From: Pterobdella sp. o SKG-2022
Lineage: Eukaryota > Annelida > Clitellata > Hirudinida > Piscicolidae
Reading direction: 5' to 3'
NCBI GenBank assembly: GCA_964035795.1
Contig: OZ038320.1
Span: 1,215,053-1,279,052 of the forward strand
Length of the DNA: 64,000 nt
Shown here: in pieces, positions 11,953 to 25,740 of the stretch
How positions within the stretch are numbered: the first letter of the stretch is position 1
Layout of the letters: each line of letters starts with the position of its first letter
Notes under the pieces: generated by a model
The model's database searches: none
What the model was told of the DNA's origin: nothing
The model's input: only the letters and a program-made list of their open reading frames with translations
Position numbers and translations under genes: made by a program

Positions 11953-14868
11953 TTTCCGCAAGTTTTGGCATAAAATCTTCTTTGTCTATTTTAGAATATT
12001 TTACATATGAGTCAACTTTGTTATTTTTGATTCACTGCTCAGCCACCAGAAGTATCAAACCATGTTCGAGGTTCTGCTTTGGTTTGTGATGAAAAGTTTT
12101 TTTTTCTGTGGAGTAAAGCATTTTGTTAGTTTTTATGCAAAATAAATTCAAGAAACTTTGGTTTCATATTTCAATTGAGAATTTCAAGGATTTTGTTTTA
12201 TCGTGGTAGAAAAAAGCAAAAAATATTTTCAGACGAAATAATTGTTTGAAATATTGAAAAAGTAATTTTGAGGTCGAGTAATTCAATTATCACATGGAAA
12301 GTTCTCTCAATCCCAAGTCAAAATTTTTTCCACTTTTGAAGATACTCGTCGAGAATATCAATAATTTCAAGGTAAAAATCATAAAAACATGGAGCAAACA
12401 AACATTATAATTAGATACCAGGCCATTAAATATTAGTTTTTTATCATTGGTGATTATATTTCAACTAACACCAACACCTCCCTACTTGAAACAAATATAC
12501 ATTTTCACCTACAAAGCAATTAACACGAAATAGTTATACCATCTCAAAACACCGCATTCTCTTTTCAATTATGATTATATTAAAATCTCATGCACGCACT
12601 CTATGAAACTTTTCTGTGCACATTGAAAGCAGTTTGAATTTTAAAGATAAGAGCTTAGAAGCGTACACTGGTGTACAGCATATGTTAAACGCACGTTTCC
12701 AACCCCTTAAATAATTAATTTTTTAACGCTTTTACGTTGAATTGTTCAACAAAAGATAATATAACTTTGAAATAGATATTTGAATTTTTTTTTAAAATTG
12801 TTTTAAATTATCAATGATTTTACAATGTTATGTATTATAATGAGGGTGTCAACACTAGATGACGTAAGAAAAAGAGGGAAACGTTTGTATGAATTGCTGT
12901 AGAATATTTTCAATTTAATTAAAGTTTATCATTTTAGTACATAAGAACGTTTTAGTGTGAAAAAATTTTGTCGTTATATTAGCATATTTTTTCAGCTTTT
13001 TGAGTGCTGTATGGCATAACAAAAATGTTCCTCAAAAACTCACATATATATTTCTATTTAATGCTGGCAGATAGAATTGAAGTTTTAATATGAAATGCAA
13101 CTCTTGCTGTGTTATTTTCAAGAACAATTGAAAGAATAAATTCTAATATTCAATTTTAAATCCACTTTAACTGGAAATTAAAGCTAAATTTAAATATTAA
13201 ATTTCTGAAACTATGAATGGAACAGAGAAAGTGGATTTAAAATCTTTCATGAATCCTTTGGTAGTCTTAATGATGCGTCCATTTTACACACAGTCATCAC
13301 TACTTGATCATACCTTTTTTATGGCTCTATTCTTATGGGCATAAAAATGGATTAAAGCCTACTTCAATGTACCCTCTTAGCCTTCTGAGCATAAGTTCTT
13401 TTGAAAACCAGATAAATTCAAGTAAAGATTTTATAAAATTAATGAAATTAGCTTTGAATAGAAGGTTTTGTGAAGAAAGTAAATCCAAAATACGCTTATA
13501 ATAAATTCAACTTAAAATTAATTTATGTAAAAATTAAATAAAAATTCAATTTAAGTTTTTTTAAATTCTCGAACGTATATATCATATTCAGTCGATTTGA
13601 TAGAGTTTATTGGAGCTATCCTTGGGATTTAGAAAAGATTTTTAAGCCATAAAAATAATTTTATAAATTGAAAATAAATGCTAGAAACGAGTATCAGAAA
13701 AATAAAATGAAATCTATGGAGAAAGACCGATAAAATCGAATTTTTTGATAAAACTTGGATAAAACATCGACACCACAAAATTATATTTTCTTCTTGAAGC
13801 ATTTAATTCCGGGTTCTTTCTTTTCAGTAAGCTTTAAACTCACGGTCGTTTCAGCGAACAAAATTTTAAAATTCAGAATAAAACTTTCGATTTAAGAAGT
13901 ACGTCCCAAACCCTACAAGATTCAGTTGTGACGCTATAATACTGTTAACAACTACAAAATCTATTCAGGCATACATGTGCTATTTCATAATGATAGCAGT
14001 TGGAGCTCTGCATAAATTGTGTACTGGTCTCGAAAAAAGTTTTGAAAAATTAATTGATGAATTTCGGTTGAAGAAACACTGAAATCCGATTTCAAACCCA
14101 TTCCACAGCTTGCATAGTTTTACTGTGTATCGGGATAAGGAATCGAATCTAATGACTACAAACAAAAACTCGGAAAAATATTTCTATGAGCTCTAACAAG
14201 TGTGGTTGTTCAAAATAGAAAAGAGAAGAAAAAGAAGAAGAAGAAACCTACCATAAGATTCAAAAATATAAAATTTGAACCAGGCGAGAAATGTCAAGAC
14301 TTACTTAACATGAAAAAATTTGAAGTTGACAAGAGCAAGGTATCGAATATCAAACCAACCACACCAGGGTTAAACAACAAGAACTTCATCTGACAAACGC
14401 CAGCTTTGAAATTGGTTGCGTAAAAAGTGTACATAGGTTATGACGCAATGGAATCCATTATGGACTAGATTCTATATTTATTAACTTTATCATTTATAGT
14501 CATCTTTATTGGTTTCATTATTTCTCAAGATCTCAACACAATATTTGAAGTTTCTAAGATATTTTTGACAGCAGATGCCTGCACATATGAATAAAATTAG
14601 AAGCTACAATAGATTTCAATTATGAGGAATGCAAAATGAAAGTTATGGGAATATTTTAAATTCTGAAATATAACCAGTCTTTAATGTGATTTAAAGCAGC
14701 TGTGATCTCTAGAGAATATGCTTCTAGACAAATTTTTTATTTTTTATAGAATTTTGTATTTGATATAATAGTAATAAATTTTGGAAGATGATGAAATTTT
14801 GATAAAATATCCTTTAAAAATGTGATAAAAAAATAATCACAATATATCATAAAACGTTAGAATATAAA

Positions 14869-15063
14869 TTGCCAGAATATGCGAATATCTTAGATAAGAG
14901 ATTGCAGCTGGTAAATTGTTATATAGAAGATTTTGAGGTGTGGAATGGTTGGATTGATTCATGGGAAAAGATACCAGATAATATAGAAAAGATCAGAAAT
15001 GGTGGGTTTATGGTGTCATGGTCAAATATTTTTGAATTTATTCCTCAAATTTTCAATTCATAG
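14869..15063 (+). other. Orphan open frame, possible exon fragment
   Basis: This is an open frame of about 65 codons ending in TAG, with no good ATG at its start. The translation looks protein-like (LQLVNCYIEDFEVWNGWIDS, then WEKIPDNIEKI), with the Trp spacing of a helical repeat. No family could be assigned, and no neighbouring exons were found. It may be a decayed exon or chance. Confidence 0.22.
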
Positions 15064-18000
15064 TTTTTTTGTTCAGTTTCAACTGCTGGTTATTTATGGT
15101 TATGCTGGTTTGTTATAATTATATTAATGTTAGTTAGTTGATGATGGTTATAATTATTGCAAACGTTTCTTATATTCCTACAGAAAAACTGATAGTATTA
15201 ATGCTCATACTTAAGCTTGAATAATTTTTCAAATACATTTATACGTTTTAAATGTTATTCTCTTTTATTGAAACTCAATTGTTTTTTAGATACAGATTTT
15301 CTTGGAAAATAACTCTCAAATGGATATTTATGATTATAATTCCAACGATAAGAACCCATATTTATTATGATCAAATGAAAAAGGCATTCTCTCACTTCTT
15401 ATTTTAAATATACTTTTACTTTTGCATTTATTTATTCAGTTACTACCAATATTTTCTTCACTGTACTTGTTTTCATCTGCTGCGGCAATTATCGATAAGA
15501 TAATTTTTCCACGTATTTGGTCTTACTTCACCAGATAGAGAACTTTAAGTTTTGACTATATATATACCATACGCCCGTATAAATTAGCAGTAATGATTCC
15601 TTCTAAGCAAACTGTTTGAAGCGTGTAAGATCTAAAAGATCTCAAGGTTTTACCAACTTTTTAGTTCTTGCATGTATGTTTCTAATGCATTTTTGGCCAT
15701 CCTTGATAAGATAATATATACAATACATATAATGCGTTAATATACATTAATATATACATTTTATTACTATATACAAATAAATCTTTCGTTAGTAAATATT
15801 TTATTGAATATGATAGAGAATTGTGTTTTAAGATATTAGTAGATATAAAGCCTTTAGAACAAGGGTATATTTAACTTTTGACACATCTTAATGGATTTTT
15901 CATAACTAATTTACAAAAGTTTGCATCAAACATATGAGCTTTTCAACAGATCCAATATACGCATTATATAATCTTGTTTGATGTAAAACTGAAATATAAA
16001 TTTAAACAAAATATTTTTATTGACGTTGAAAAATTATTTAAAAATTAAAAATTACTTTATCTGGATATATGCAGAACTAAAGTAACCACCATGAAAAATG
16101 AAACATACAAATGACATACAATAGGACAAAGCAAAATTAAAGATAAAATAGGACAAAATAAAAGATACAAATAATAATGAAACTTTATTTCCCCTTATCT
16201 CCCATACTCCTAGCTGATGTAGCTGGTCAAATGAGTGAAGATTATACTAATAACCATTCAATCTCTTAATTTCAAGATATGGTGTGAATGTGGAGGTGAG
16301 GATCATGAGTTCTGTGGTGCTGTTCTTATCGGGCCTGATGGTGCTAGGTGACCAGAAGAGAGTTTTGTTGTAATAAAACTAAAATTAAATTCATGTTTGT
16401 GGTTTATCTTTTTAATTGATAGGATTTTGAGTAAGCTTAGTGAGGTTGAAAAAAAATTAGTATTAAACTTGCTTTGTGTTGTTGATAACATCGGATATCG
16501 ATGAAATTTTATTAGAAAAAAAGACAAAATTTTCTAGAAATAACATTTCACTCAATAAATCAAACAACCTTTGCTGAAAAGCTTTAGAAAATTCTGAAGA
16601 AAACATTGTTAAAAATTTACAAAACCGCGGAATATTTGGAGAAACAACTAAGATTTAAATAATGATCCAAAATTTTCGTGGTATAAACTGAGTGAAAGAT
16701 CTTGCAAGTTCGATGAATAATCCATTAAATTCTTATAAGAACTTCTAACCACATTTGCATTTGGTTTCAGCTTTATTTCTCTCTATTAAGTAGCCATTAA
16801 ATACATATTATCTAGCGGGGAGATTTAAGTGAGTTTCACCGTTTTAATACAGATAATTCGAAAGTTTGTATAAAGAACAGAATTAAAAGAATTAGGATGA
16901 GGGGAGACAACAAATGAGTTTTAAACATTTTGAACTGATTCCCAGGAAAGTAATGAAAAGTTATGTTGGGTGTATAAAAGTGCCAAAAAGTGTTATAAAA
17001 AATATTATTATGACACTTGGAAATAAAAAATTTAAGTAGAAGTTTAATTTCAAGTAAAGAACAAATACTGAAAATTTTAAGATTTTTTCAAAAAAATCAC
17101 AAAAATGGGGAACATAAATCAAATTTTAACGATGTAACAGTTTTAATTCCCACAAGACAATGAACCTACTTCCTTCTAATCAATTCAAAACTATAAACCT
17201 TTCACAAGTTATATACTTTTGAACAAAATCTGTTACCATCAGCATTACCAAAGCCGTCTTTATACACCAGTGCACACGACATACACTTAGAAAACACACA
17301 AGAAAAAGCAAAAAAGCTTGGATTTTATGAAAAAATTGATAATTGCCAAAAAATATCATTTAGAATGATGCTGTCTGTTTTTATCAGAATTGTTTTTTTT
17401 GGTGGAGATGCAAAAACTAGATGGGACCATATCAGAAATGAAATCCGAGTCTAAATAATAGTCATCATAAATTCATTTCTGAGAAATCAAATTATCTATT
17501 TCGTTGAAAACTAAAATATTGTCTCTTGTTATTTGTTTCTGTTTTCAACATGGGCGTTGAAGAGTTAAAAGCTTCCTGATATGACGCATATTGGTATTCA
17601 TGAAATATTTTAATTCACTTTCCCTACACACCTTTGTTTCATAATTAAAATCAATTACCCAATTTTTCAAATTAACTTTCAAGACAGCTCAATTAATTTT
17701 GTTTATACAGTCCTAATTAAGGTGTTTTCTGTGAGGCCATTAAGCAAAGTATCAATTATGAACTTCTACAATTATCACTCAACCTCCTTCAACAAATATT
17801 TCCACGACGTGATGAAGTAAATGGTTGTGGTCTGATAAACTAATTGAAATGATTCAAAGGAGTTTTGCATTTATACTGCATGCGTGAGGAAACCAAACTT
17901 GCGTGCTTGAGAACAAACGAACTTTGGGAATTTCACATTGAAAAGCTTAGTAAATCGTTAAATTGAACATTTCAGCGGTGAATTTAATATTCACAACAGC

Positions 18001-18585
18001 CCTACTCATATTAAAACTATTATAAAAATATAATCTGAAAGTTATTCATTAAATTTTTAGATATGAATCATAGTATAAAAGGAATGAAAATATTTTTATA
18101 GTTTTGTTAAACAAACTTTCACCTTTCAAGGATTCCGCTTGGTTTGAACGTATAATGAAGAGCAAATCTTTTACAACAGATTGTTTACAACTCAATAGAT
18201 TCCTTTGTCATTTAGTCAACTATAAATCCATTTTCAGTACCAAAAATCAGCGCAAACGTCCTAAAACCTTTAGAAACTTGATAAATTATCTACAAAAACC
18301 ACTCTAGAATACTGAACTGACAAAAGCTCACACAAGAAGTAAGGATGTATGTATGCTTATATCTTCCTCTTATATATAATATACCCTTCGTTATACCTTC
18401 CAGCCACTATCCATATAGACCATATAGCTAGACGATCTGTATGTAGATATGTATGGAAATTTCATGTATATACTTTGTATATCTATGTATCAACTTTGTG
18501 AAAAAATATATGCAGATATAATGAATGAATAAATGAATGAATGAATAAATGAATGAATGAATATATATATATATATATATATTTA

Positions 18586-18648
18586 TACCTAAAACAAATA
18601 TATTTATATAATATATGACTTTAAAAATTTAAAATTTTTCTCTACATA

Positions 18649-18686
<38 letters not shown>

Positions 18687-18758
18687 ACACACTATGTAGA
18701 GAAAAATTTTTATGGATTTTAAAGTCATATATTATATAAATATATTTGTTTTAGGTAT
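18586..18758. repeat. Long inverted repeat around a (TA)n core
   Basis: The left arm (18586-18655) begins tacctaaaacaaatatattt and ends tctacatagtgtgtg. The right arm (18686-18758) is its near-perfect reverse complement, starting cacacactatgtaga and ending aaatatatttgttttaggta. An AT dinucleotide run forms the centre. The arms are about 70 bp. This looks like a foldback or MITE-type element or a hairpin that could extrude. No coding capacity is seen. Confidence 0.9.
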
Positions 18759-21257
18759 ATCTACCACATATGTCTACCACATATGAGATGCCTCATTTAT
18801 ATTCATAATCTTTCAAACTGTATGCATGTTTTGAAGAGGCAATCTAAGGGGCAACAGAGCGGGTGAAGAGTTCAAACCTTTAAAACCTTCATGTTAATGC
18901 TTATGTATTTTTTGAATATTTATATTTTTGGTAGATAAAAATAATTTTTTAAATTTTGCTAATTCAATATTTATTAATATATGTTAATAAAATTTATTTT
19001 ATCATTATGATTAACTTGATAAAATATGAGTTCAACTTACGAAAAGCTTCGTATTATTATTTAGTTAATAAAAGTGTTTGATTCAAATCGAAATTAGCAT
19101 TCCTTGGTTGATATGGCAATAAAGATGAAAATGGTACCCATCTTCGAATGAAGTGGTGAAAATACAACACAAAGGTAATCAAAAGTAAACGGAAAAGATT
19201 TTCTATTTATATTTAAATCATCAAAAATCAAAGTAGGGATCACAAAATGATCAGACAAGACGTGAATGAATTCAAGATACAGGTGAGCAATCATTCAGTC
19301 AACTTTTAACCGAAGTTGTTTGAATCTCAAACTTTTGAACTCATACTTCAAGTTTGGTGTTGAGATCAAGAAGGAAATTTCAATTGTTTGCACACTGCTT
19401 TGAAGAAAATGAATAGGTTAAGGATCCCAACAAAGGGGTGTTCTATACATATCAAATACGCCAATCATCACCAGAAGACATTTGAACGTTTAATTTAATC
19501 TATAAAAATTTTTGTTGGCAAACCAACCCACGTAAACAAATCTTTGGTCTCCATGACAACCGAAATAACATCAAAGAATGTTTTAAAGGAATGTTCTTGC
19601 CACTTGTTGATATTAAAAGTTTTTGAGTTTGAGATCTCATAATAACTAAAAGTATTATAGAAGTTATACTCATATAATTATATTATAAATAATATTAAAT
19701 TGGAATTAACATTTATGTGTTGATTAAATTGGATTAACTTGCTAACAGAAAAAAATAAAAAAGTACGTAAAATTCATGCATTTTTAGATTCTCGTAATAG
19801 CTTTCAATTAAGTATGAAAAGATTGTTTGACGAGGATGAAGGTTGCACTAACAATTAAATGGATGGAAAAAATATATTAGCAATAACATAATCCTGGCTA
19901 CATTCTCTTATGGGTATGAAGTATGTGTTGATCTCAGAAAGAATAAGATATGGGTATGAGATGTTGAAAATAATCTTGGGAGCTCTGGATGGTAACGGTA
20001 GGTACACAGATGCATTTGGATATTTTTTTGCCAATGATGATGGATTGTTAAGCTTCTGATTGATGCATACGATTTTTAAAAACGCAATAGTTCATTTTGG
20101 CCGTTGGTGTTGTTTGAAAGCTGGCAAGAATTTATACTTCTTAACATAAGGGTCGTTGAAAAAGTTCTAAGATATTTTCATTTCTTTTTCAGCTCACAAT
20201 TTTACTTCATTTGTTTATGTGTGATTTCAATTTGCCTCGGATGTCTATAAGATTATATTACAATTCCTTTCAAATTTGATATTTATATTGGCAGTTCAAC
20301 TTTTATTTTCTCAGACTTTGAACTAAAAAATGGAAGTTTTTGAAGACATTTATTTAAAAAGAAACAAAAAATACATTTAAAGATTCTTCTTTTAAAATAT
20401 TTAAATTCTAATCTAACATTCGATGGAACTCTCAATTCTAACCGATATTAATCGCAAGCATATATCAGACGGCAGGAATGATCCAAGCGACAGAGTATAG
20501 AGTGCCCAAACCACCCACCCTTCTCCAAACACTTGACAAAAACGCTCATATACCAGGGTTTTTCAACATTTTTCTTTATTTTTAGTTTTTCAAAATGAAT
20601 TTTTTACACTTTTTTTAAATAAACAACTTAAAGTGAAAGATTTCTATCTATTGAAGTTGAAAATATATATTTTTTTATGGGTCCTTAGAACTAATTTGAT
20701 AATTTTACATCTTACATTGGAAACCAATATAGTAGACGAATGCAAACTTGCAAATAGTTTTCACTTCATCTGCCTTTACTCGCGTCAAAAGGATTGTTGT
20801 AATAATGAGAGGATGTGTTTGTTAGATATACCTCCTTGCTGTGTGTTTGTGTGTGTCGGTGTTTGAGTGACTTTGTGAAATTAATTCTCGACTTTTTTAA
20901 ATTATTTTTTGTTTTGTATATGAAAGATATTTAAAAGTAATTCCATTTTAGAGCCTATTAAATAAGAAAAACAGAAAAATAATTGAAAAAACCTTCAAAT
21001 ATTTAAATAACTTTATACGATTATGAGGATTTATAAATTTTATCGCTCGTATAAATAAAGTGTAATAAGCTCTTCAACAAAAACTTTTTAAGATTTTGAT
21101 CTTTCTGCCAAGCCTTTCTTCGGAATAAATATTTAAAACACGGCTGCCGAGTTAAACTAGTTGTAAATAAACTCAAACGTAACGTTTCAAGGAATAAATA
21201 ACAACTAAATTAAGTAATTATTTCAACATAGTTTATAAGTTAGTTTTGATATCTTCC

Positions 21258-21476
21258 CTAATATATCTCCTCTTTAATTTCTTGTTTTGAAACTGTTGAG
21301 TAGACAGGTTTAGAGTCATAGCTCGAATCATTATTTATGACATGACTGTAAATACTAATATTTCTGAAAATATTATTCTGACGGACATCATAATAATTAC
21401 TGGGATGATGTATTGCTGCTGAAACTACGCTAGTCTTTAATGAAGATTGGCGTTGGTGGAACAGTGCCTGAGGCAT
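21258..21476 (-). CDS. Small ORF, 72 codons, unrecognised
   Basis: This ATG-initiated frame of 72 codons ends in TAG. The composition looks protein-like (MPQALFHQRQSSLKTS near the start, SKPVYSTVSKQEIKEEIY at the end) and is not a simple repeat. A stop lies a few codons upstream of the ATG in frame. No splice partner or family was recognised. It could be a lone terminal exon of an unseen gene or a chance frame. Confidence 0.25.
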   Translation of the reverse strand: MPQALFHQRQSSLKTSVVSAAIHHPSNYYDVRQNNIFRNISIYSHVINNDSSYDSKPVYSTVSKQEIKEEIY

Positions 21477-23632
21477 TTTGTAACATTTGTCTTTTCTATT
21501 GAGATATCAGCCATCTTGCGTTCTTCTCATTACTTCCTACTTTTAAATGTGTATTTTTTTATTTTTTTTACTGTTAAATGTATATTTTTCTACTTTTAAC
21601 TATGAATTTTTTAAATTTTGAATTTATCTTTCTGTTGGGTCTGTGATTCTTTTAGAAATATGATGAATTGGCTTCAATCTTATTATTAGATTCTTTGAAC
21701 AAGTAAATCAGTCGATAAAGTAAGATTTTCTTATGAAAATAGTTTCATACACAATGTATTTATCAACTACACAAAGCTGTTTGTGAGACAAAATTACATT
21801 ATGAGCAAAAAACTTAATCAATTTATTTGAATACTTTGTGTTTGTTTCACACATTGTTGCTCTAGAGTCATTTGAAATCCTCACAAAGCTATAAACTAAT
21901 GAAAGATGCAGAAAAATTTAATAATCTTGTACAAGCTTAAAACTTTGAAACTGTCTCATCCAACGGTATATGATTCATTTCAAATAATGCGTGCCCATCT
22001 GGGGTGCAACGAGACGAAATTAACAATCCAAAAGTCTTATATTGTTGATTAGTTTTATAAAAGAACAAAGCTTTCTGTTAAAGATAATCGATAAAGCCAC
22101 ATTTGAAATAACAAGCTTCAAATTTTTGCATACAACTATTCAATGTATTGTGGTCTTTAGAGTCATTTAATTACTTACGAATAATCTACGCTCAATGGGC
22201 GTACTCTAAGAGCTCTGATGCTTAAAAATTTAAACAAACGTTTAAAGCTATTCTTTATGAGAGAAACTTTGATATGTTATACTAGATTGCCTCAGTTGGT
22301 TTTCTAGGAGTTATTGTTGGTGTATTGAATAGCGCTATATAAATTGTTATTATTTTCCCTATTAGAGCCAGAATGTGATATGGAATTGAGACTGAATCAC
22401 AGAAGAAACTTTTGCTAGCTCGACACAGGCTTAAGTTTAAATTGAAACGATGTGCCATTTAAACATTCCGTTGGGTTGTGTATTCAGAGTTTTATTGCTT
22501 CAGTGCTAGCTTATAAAACACTTTCGTGAATACTAAATAGTTCATTTTTAAAATTATTTCATAAAATACCAAGCTTTCTGTGAGGCATTTGTATAGTTTA
22601 GATATGAGAATTATGAAACTACCTCAGAAAAAAACTAGTTTGGTGTTCTCTTCAATTGAATCTTTGAAGAAATAAATGATGGTAAATTATAAAAATATTT
22701 GTAATAAAGTTCTCTTCATGGTCCAAACTTAAATGACTTGTGAATGCTGAGATTTTAAATATTTCAAGTTTTCTCATTTAATTTATTTCCCTAAAATATT
22801 CAAAAAATGTTTTCATTTGAATATTTATGTTTGGCTCGAAAAATTAAAATGTTATTTTTCTCTAAAATAAATCTCAAATACGCCAATAAAAGCTTTTAAT
22901 GAAGAGAAAAGATACAAAATAAGTTGTACACGTGACCACAAAAGAAAGCATACGTCACTTGATGAATTCTCAAGGACAGTGTATGTAATTTTGAAATGTA
23001 TCTTCAAATTGTTTATGATTGTTCTTCAATACATTGATTAAACCAGAAGTAGTGGTTTTTGGCGGGTTTATGCTAGCGTTTTATGATTCATTACTGGAAG
23101 TTACAGCTTTGTTTTCAATAAAACTCCTCATTAAAATTGAGTTTGAAAAATGAAAAATTTCGTAAAAATCAAATCAAGTATACCGAGCAAACACCCTGGG
23201 ATTAATCCTTTAAACTTGAGTCAATTTCTTATATGATTTTCAAAAAAAAATATTTCATGTGAGCAGTTCTATTGCTCCTACCTCACAAAAATAAATCTTT
23301 TCAAATCATAATTGCATTTTGAGCAGAGTTTTTAAAACTATTAAAACTTTTAAATCTTTCAAGGTACCAGGGCCACTGCCCAAAGATAGGAGAGGTTGTT
23401 GGACAGAGGTTCTCAGAAAGCTCAAAAATCTCTTATGTTGGTGCATGATTTTTGGCAGTATGATTAACAAGTTTTTCTATTTAAAAATTATTAGTTTGAA
23501 GCATCACAGTTGCTGTATTTTAAACAATTTATTTCTTGAATTAACCACAAACAAACAACAACCAATACAGATAATAGGTGTATTGACAAATCTATTGCTA
23601 ATTAAAATATTATTCCTAATTTCTCAACCCAG

Positions 23633-24281
23633 CTGATGCACAAAACTGAACAGAACGAAAATGATTTTACGGCCAGAGACAAGCTCGTAAAGAGGCACAA
23701 CACAATTACAGCTGCCTCTGGTAACAGAAGCCCTGCTATAAATGACAATCACATACAATATAGTTACTCGATGGAAGATCTGCCATCATATAACAACTTC
23801 AACAGATACACTAAAAACATGATCATCGGCTACAGTGGTTGGTGCTGTTAAGAAAGTATTTCATGACAATATTAAGCGCGGAGTATTTTAGAAAAACACT
23901 AGATAAAAGAAACTGAAATAAAATGGTTCAAAATGCTGTTTTACGATGTACAATGTATAGTGTAGTCTTATAAAAATATCAAACATGCACGTTCGTTTCT
24001 GTTTCATCAAATTTTCATTTCAACTACTTCATAGAGCATTTTCATTATCTTGTCAAGGCTTCATTCCAAATCAAGCTCATGGATTCGGCAAGTCATACAC
24101 TGAAACGACCAACATGCGGCTAAAAAAGCATTTCAATACACTTGAACAAAACAAAAACAAAAAAGCTGAAAACAAAATGGCCGATACCACTCTCGGGTGC
24201 AAAAGATTAAAAGAAATGGCGGTTTCTCCTCACACCGGGATCTTTAATGGTTCGGTTTCACTCTTTTTAAAAAAATTTTAA
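23633..24281 (+). other. Two candidate orphan exons, unrecognised
   Basis: After a good acceptor (tttctcaacccag, ending at 23632) an open frame runs to TAA at 23851. It includes MHKTEQNENDFTARDKLVKR and ends SMEDLPSYNNF...IGYSGWCC. A second open stretch (24054-24281) reads GFIPNQAHGFGKSYTETTN and ends at TAA. Both are visibly less AT-rich than their surroundings. The two frames could not be joined by compatible splice phases, and upstream exons are unclear. The first ends in Cys-Cys, which in some small GTPases is a prenylation signal; with nothing else in support, no function is claimed. Confidence 0.28.
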
Positions 24282-25740
24282 CGCACTATTTATTTAAAAG
24301 AACATTGCACTAACACTACCAGCAGAAGCCATAATCATTTATCTTTTATTTTACACATATTATAAATCTTTATAAATACTTTAAGCCCAAAAACGGATTA
24401 TTTTTTTTGAATATCTCCCATCATGGAATACATCGGTCCCTTGACTAACAACAAAAATACCACTAGATCATCAGAGATTTCGACAGCCAATCAAAGGCTA
24501 CCAAGGTCACGTGCCTAGAAGGAACCTATTAGAATCGAGTGTTGGAACGGACGAGTTGAAAGCAACCAGAGATGGTAAATATTTTCCTTATTTTGAAGCT
24601 ATTTTTTTTAATAACTTTTAAAATTTTTATAACCACAACTTATAATGTTTCAAAAAAACATTATAAATATTTATACAAACTCAAAAATAATAATATATTT
24701 ATTCAACTTGAATGTGATTATAAAATTATAGATGAATGCATACTTTGATATGGAACTGCGAAAAATAATTTATGAACACTTAGCGAAGACCAACATAAAA
24801 ATTTTTATTGTTTTGAAAGCTTTTTATGCGAGATTTTAAGAGAATTTTCTAAAAAAGAAACTTGGAATATAGTGCTAAATTAAAAATTCATGCTTCTAAT
24901 ATAACTTTTTAAAATATTCTATAATCGTTCTATTTCTACACTTAATTCATGTATAATAACGTTTATATCAAAAGTAAAAAATAATAACATAAAAGAATGT
25001 GATTGGTGCAAGATTTATCGATAAAAATTTAGATTTCATTATTGAAAAGAAATTGAGCTTTACCTTATTAGTTAACTTTTATAAAAAACTGAATTATTTT
25101 ATTCAAACTCTAAATTAATTTTTAAGCCTCATTAGCATTAGATTTTTAAATTTCATTAGCATTATATCAATTTTTTAAAATTAACATTCATTCAACTGTA
25201 AAAAAATTAACTTCTGAATTTCGTTAAAAATATATTTTGAGTAAGGCTGAAAAACTTATATATACATACTCATCTTCAATTTAATTTTTGAAATTTTCAT
25301 TTTTAAATTAACTTATAAAAATTCCGAGCAAAATTAACTTTTAAGCATCCTAATCAACAATAACCTTTAAAACCCAACACAGCCCTGGATATTTTCCGCA
25401 GACAACACCAAAATTACATAACATTGCTGGATCTGTATCAACAACAACAACCCGTCACTTGCCAGTGCAAATAACTTACTCTTGCAAACAAATGATGTTT
25501 ACACACAATGATAATTATGGAAACATTTTTTACACCAATTGCTAGTCCTAATCTTATGTCAGTTTTTGTTAAAAATTATGAGTTATTAATCATAGTTGGT
25601 TAATTAATTTTAATAAAGATAAAGACAATTAATCAACCACTTGTGTATCTTTCAAGGTTTTCATTTTTCATGAACAATGACAAAAAACACTTAATATGAC
25701 TTAATTTTGAAGATAAGAAATAAACTAATTTTAATAAGAA

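Larger units (their letters stand above)
11953..25740. other. Long AT-rich region without a convincing gene
   Basis: This stretch separates the 5' end of the furin-like gene from the next supported exons. I read both strands and found no chain of exons that agree in phase, no intact RNA gene and no recognisable domain. It holds one long hairpin (18586-18758), short AT and GAAT simple repeats near 18520-18580, a lone GCGCTATATAAAT motif at 22332, and the orphan open frames listed separately. The furin promoter presumably lies in its left part; no core element could be identified with confidence. Confidence 0.6.

Noticed and set aside
16276..16350. Plus-strand stretch GGEDHEFCGAVLIGPDGA resembling the region before the catalytic His of trypsin-like proteases
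   Set aside because: It is a single short segment; no LTAAHC, GDSGG or neighbouring exons were found in either direction, so it is probably chance.
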